A program made the position numbers and the translations under genes. The notes under the pieces are model-generated. The model saw nothing but the letters and a program-made list of their open reading frames with translations, had not been told where the DNA came from and made no database searches. Shown here piece by piece: positions 5,455-7,478 of a stretch of DNA of 7,478 nt (position 1 is its first letter; every line of letters begins with the position of its first letter). The DNA is from an archaeon (GTDB lineage Archaea; Iainarchaeota; Iainarchaeia; Iainarchaeales; Iainarchaeaceae): assembly GCA_005239615.1 (NCBI GenBank), contig SBBR01000101.1:1-7478 (forward strand), given 5' to 3'.

Positions 5455-5980
5455 ATGAATGTCGCCGTATGCGGTTCCAAGAGGGCAGGCAGGGCGGTTT
5501 TGCAGAAAGCGCTAGAATTGGGTGGCGAATTGGCAAGAGCAGGATTCGTTGTCCTGACCGGCGCAACCACAGGCGTGAGCTAGTTCGCTGCCCGCGGTGC
5601 AGAGGCGGAGGGCGGGAAAACAATTGGCATTTCCCCCGCCGCCGCTTTGGAAGAGCACTTGCAAGCCTACAAGTACCTAATTGAAGAGTTCTCTGAAATA
5701 ATTTACGCAGGTCTCGGCATCCCGGCACGCAACAATGTCCTGATTGAGCGCTGCGATGCTGCTGTTTTTGTGGCCGGTGGTGTGGGGACACTGAACGAGT
5801 TCACAATCGCTTTGGCAAAGCAAAAAAACGATTGGCGTGCTTCAGGGCACGGGCGGGGTTGCCGACAGCGCCAAAACCATTTTGGAAATAAGCGAGCTGA
5901 AAGGGTGCAAGAAGATTTTTTTCGCGAAAAAGCCTTCCGAGTTGGTCTCCAAAATCCGGTTGAAGTCACTTATCGATTAG
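5455..5980 (+). pseudogene. Broken SLOG/LOG-like nucleotide-binding gene
   Basis: Starts 10 nt after lysS, as if cotranscribed. The start MNVAVCGSKRAG looks like the Rossmann glycine loop of TIGR00725/LOG-like (SLOG) proteins; TGATTG (35-40), TIGISPA, ARNNVLIERCDAAVFVAGG and GGVGTLNEF (108-116) also fit. Codon 43 is an in-frame TAG (5581-5583), where I recall relatives having a tyrosine. At the A7 run 5822-5828 the frame moves by one base; beyond it the matching sequence continues as KTIGVLQGTGGVADSAKTIL and ends in KSLID at the TAG 5978-5980. Removing one A and reading through the amber would give about 174 residues, close to the family's usual size. The most likely reading is a young pseudogene, since the rest of the sequence is undamaged. 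Sequencing error (for the A-run), recoding or slippage are alternatives. The biochemical role of this family is not clear to me. Confidence 0.8.
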
Positions 5981-5982
5981 TG

Positions 5983-5992
5983 CCTTTTTTTT
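5983..5992 (+). terminator. T8 terminator after lysS/SLOG unit
   Basis: CC followed by eight T residues directly after the last stop of the broken gene, a typical archaeal T-tract terminator. Confidence 0.5.
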
Positions 5993-6011
5993 GGTTTCAA
6001 CCCAGCTTTTT

Positions 6012-6033
6012 AATGCTTGCGCAGGCATTTTTC
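6012..6033 (+). terminator. Hairpin plus T-run
   Basis: AATGCTT (6012-6018), loop GCGC, AGGCATT (6023-6029) form a 7-bp stem with one G-U pair, followed by TTTC. It could be a second termination signal behind the T8 tract and upstream of the tRNA-Lys(UUU) promoter. Confidence 0.35.
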
Positions 6034-6078
6034 TTGGGCGAGCAGTTGCGAAGCAAGACCCCTGCGCAGCAGGGTCAG

Positions 6079-6086
6079 GTTTATTG
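6079..6086 (+). promoter_or_regulatory. Putative TATA-like box of tRNA-Lys(UUU)
   Basis: GTTTATTG is centred about 27 nt before the tRNA 5' end, the spacing expected for an archaeal promoter, but the match to a TATA box is weak. Confidence 0.35.
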
Positions 6087-6109
6087 CGGCGGAAACTGCA
6101 CGCCGTTGC

Positions 6110-6183
6110 GGGCCCGTAGCTCAGCCTGGTAGAGTACCGGCCTTTTAAGCCGAGGGTCGTGGGTTCGAATCCCACCGGGCTCG
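6110..6183 (+). tRNA. tRNA-Lys(UUU), intronless
   Basis: 74 nt. Acceptor stem GGGCCCG (6110-6116) with CGGGCTC (6176-6182), discriminator G6183, D arm 6119-6135, anticodon loop CTTTTAA (6142-6148) with anticodon TTT at 6144-6146, T arm GTGGG/TTCGAAT/CCCAC (6159-6175). The first 25 bases are identical to tRNA-Lys(CUU). The closing pair of the anticodon stem (27-43) is a C-A mismatch and D-stem pair 10-25 is G-U; the rest is well formed. CCA is not encoded. It lies downstream of lysS, so the synthetase is bracketed by its two substrate tRNAs. Confidence 0.95.
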
Positions 6184-6292
6184 CTTTCAGCCTTTTTCTT
6201 TCCTTTGACAAGGAAAGAAAAAGCCTGGGGAAAAAGAAAGGTGTATTGCGGAAGCGCTGGCGGAAAAGAAAGGTGTATTGCGGAAATGCTGG
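6181..6292 (+). repeat. tRNA 3'-flank repeat, copy B
   Basis: Matches copy A after the first tRNA. From the variable loop onward (2866-2971 against 6157-6262) I count 4 differences in 106 positions. Two of them are a paired T-stem change (A-T to G-C) and one converts a wobble to a C-G pair at the base of the shared hairpin (CTTTCCTT, loop TGAC, AAGGAAAG, 6198-6217). Two tandem units follow (about 6231-6262 and 6263-6292), more alike here than in copy A. It ends 13 nt before the amt stop codon, so on the minus strand its pyrimidine tracts lie just past amt. Confidence 0.85.
6191..6203 (+). terminator. T-rich terminator of tRNA-Lys(UUU)
   Basis: CCTTTTTCTTTCC starts 8 nt after the tRNA 3' end, equivalent to the T9 tract behind the first tRNA but interrupted by one C that pairs in the following hairpin. 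Confidence 0.5.
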
Positions 6293-6300
6293 AAAAAGAA
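6219..6300 (-). terminator. Pyrimidine tracts downstream of amt
   Basis: On the minus strand the repeat gives a series of T-rich tracts after the amt stop: TTCTTTTTCC, TTTCTTTTCC and TTTCTTTTTCCCC. Archaeal polymerase can terminate at such tracts, so the repeat may end amt transcription before it runs antisense into the tRNA gene. This is inferred from base composition alone. Confidence 0.35.
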
Positions 6301-6305
6301 CAAGC

Positions 6306-7478
6306 TTACGCGTACGCTTCCTCGCCGTGCTGCGAGTTGTCAAGGCCCTTTTCCTCCTCTGCATGGCTCACCCTGATATCCATGAACCTGTCCTGCATCT
6401 TCAGCAGGGCAAACGTTCCAATGAAGGCATACGCTCCCACCACAACCACTGCGATGAGTTGCAAGAGCAGCTGCTGTGGGTTACCGTAAAGAAAGCCGTT
6501 GACTCCTGCAGCGTTCACCGCTACCGTGGCAAACACTCCTGTAGCCAGCGCGCCCCAAATGCCGCTGACGCCATGGCATGCGAATACGTCCAGCGAGTCA
6601 TCCAACATTGTCCTCGTGGCACGCCAGTTCGCCACAAGGTTTGACACAACCCCTGCGACAAGCCCGATTATTATGGATGCGGTGATGCCGACATATCCTG
6701 AAGCCGGGGTGATTGCAACAAGCCCGCATACGGCCCCCACGGCAAGCCCGACAGCAGAGGGCTTTCCTTTCATGGCCCAGTCCGTTAGCATCCAGCTAAT
6801 CGCGGCAGCAGCTGCCGCGAGGTTCGTCACCACAAGTGCTGAGACCGCAAGGCCGTTTGCAGCAAGGGCGCTTCCTGCATTGAACCCGAACCAGCCAAAC
6901 CAGAGCAAAGCAGCGCCGAGTATCACGAAGGGGACATTGTTGGGCCTGAACTCCGTGCCGTTGCCATGGCCCTTCCTACTCCCAATCACGATTGCCGCTG
7001 CCAGTGCGGAGACCCCGGCAGCGATGTGAACCACAGTGCCTCCTGCAAAGTCAACAGCGCCGAGGCCGCGTATCCAGCCTTCGGGGTTCCACACCCAGTG
7101 CGCAACCGGCGCATAGATGAACGTGGCCCAGAGCACGATGAAGATGAGAAGCGCCTTGAAGTTTATCCTCTCGACAAAGGCGCCAATGATGAGCGCCGGA
7201 GTTATGGCTGCGAATTTGAGCTGGAAGAAGAAAAACAGCAGTGCAGGGATTGTCGCGGCATATCTATCATCAGGTTCGGTCCCCACTCCATTCAGGCCAA
7301 AGTTCGATATGTCACCGATAAATCCGCTGATGCTCGGCCCGAACGCTAGTGAGTAGCCCCATAGCGCCCAGATGATGCTCACAACCGCGAATATTGTAAG
7401 GCATTGCACAAGCGTCGACACGAGGTTTTTCTTCCTCACGAGCCCTGCGTAGAAGAATCCAAGCGCAGGGGTCATGAG
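6306..7478 (-). CDS. amt: Ammonium transporter Amt, 5' end outside window
   Basis: Membrane channel of the Amt/Mep/Rh family that takes up ammonium, normally as a trimer. About 390 C-terminal residues are visible. Numbering from the ATG at 7475, conserved features include TPALGFFYAGLVRKKN (2-17, first core helix), F88 and F196 at the phenylalanine gate, W129 and S202 near the ammonium site, D142 in VDFAGGTVVH, and the twin pore histidines H150 and H301. The cytoplasmic tail ends GLDNSQHGEEAYA, like tails that contact a PII/GlnK protein; no glnK is visible in this window. The ATG at 7475 is not the start: the preceding codon is Leu, and L-M-T-P is internal to the first helix in relatives. The gene converges on tRNA-Lys(UUU), with its stop 122 nt from the tRNA. 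All key pore residues are present, so it should be functional if its missing start is intact. Confidence 0.95.
   Translation of the reverse strand, partial: LMTPALGFFYAGLVRKKNLVSTLVQCLTIFAVVSIIWALWGYSLAFGPSISGFIGDISNFGLNGVGTEPDDRYAATIPALLFFFFQLKFAAITPALIIGAFVERINFKALLIFIVLWATFIYAPVAHWVWNPEGWIRGLGAVDFAGGTVVHIAAGVSALAAAIVIGSRKGHGNGTEFRPNNVPFVILGAALLWFGWFGFNAGSALAANGLAVSALVVTNLAAAAAAISWMLTDWAMKGKPSAVGLAVGAVCGLVAITPASGYVGITASIIIGLVAGVVSNLVANWRATRTMLDDSLDVFACHGVSGIWGALATGVFATVAVNAAGVNGFLYGNPQQLLLQLIAVVVVGAYAFIGTFALLKMQDRFMDIRVSHAEEEKGLDNSQHGEEAYA

Noticed and set aside
5581..5583. TAG as a pyrrolysine codon
   Set aside because: No pyl genes or CUA-anticodon tRNA in the window, TAG serves as a normal stop for lysS, and the gene also carries a frameshift.
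5647..6132. Independent gene starting at an internal TTG after the amber codon
   Set aside because: The conserved SLOG sequence starts upstream at 5455 and the frame loses similarity after the A7 run, even running into the tRNA gene. It is a fragment of the broken gene.
2754..6292. Integrated mobile element with tRNA-derived att sites
   Set aside because: The direct repeat includes a full tRNA at both ends, and the interval holds an essential synthetase with no integrase or element genes, so segmental duplication fits better.
6499..7349. Plus-strand open frames across the amt gene
   Set aside because: Ala/Pro/Thr-rich antisense shadows of a strongly conserved membrane protein.
7473..7475. 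ATG as the amt start codon
   Set aside because: The preceding codon continues the conserved L-M-T-P of the first core helix, so the true start lies beyond the window edge.

Overview
The window reads as the chromosome of an archaeon. The evidence is a transcription factor E (TFE) gene, the archaeal tRNA C56 ribose methyltransferase Trm56, a class I lysyl-tRNA synthetase, a tRNA gene with bulge-helix-bulge introns, and TATA boxes at a fixed distance from start codons. Compact gene spacing and a tRNA intron outside the usual 37/38 site would fit a DPANN-type lineage (Micrarchaeota or Diapherotrites, for example), but that placement is a guess. All genes are on one theme, decoding and transcription, except an ammonium transporter at the right edge.

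Left (1-1368): two minus-strand genes, trm56 (753-1289) followed by tfe (75-614). The TFE product keeps its winged-helix domain but has lost all four zinc-ribbon cysteines. trm56 diverges from serS (1369-2649, plus strand) across a 79-bp region holding two back-to-back TATA boxes.

Centre (2650-6183): a lysine-decoding island. tRNA-Lys(CUU) (2754-2892) carries two introns that leave a 7-8 nt micro-exon holding the anticodon. It is followed by a 791-residue class I LysRS (3069-5444), about 250 residues longer than the usual enzyme because a B3/B4 (PheRS-beta editing type) domain is fused to its C-terminus. Next comes a broken SLOG/LOG-like gene (5455-5980) with an amber codon and a frameshift, then an intronless tRNA-Lys(UUU) (6110-6183). 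The two tRNA genes share nearly identical 3' flanks (102 of 106 positions by my count) containing a conserved hairpin and two tandem copies of a ~31-nt unit. So the synthetase lies between both of its substrate tRNAs, inside a direct repeat.

Right (6306-7478): the 3' part of an Amt/Rh ammonium channel on the minus strand, converging on the second tRNA; its 5' end lies outside the window.

Four protein genes (tfe, trm56, serS, lysS) have a TATA-like box centred about 26-27 nt upstream of the start codon, which predicts leaderless mRNAs. All functional calls come from recognising motifs by eye; no database search was possible.
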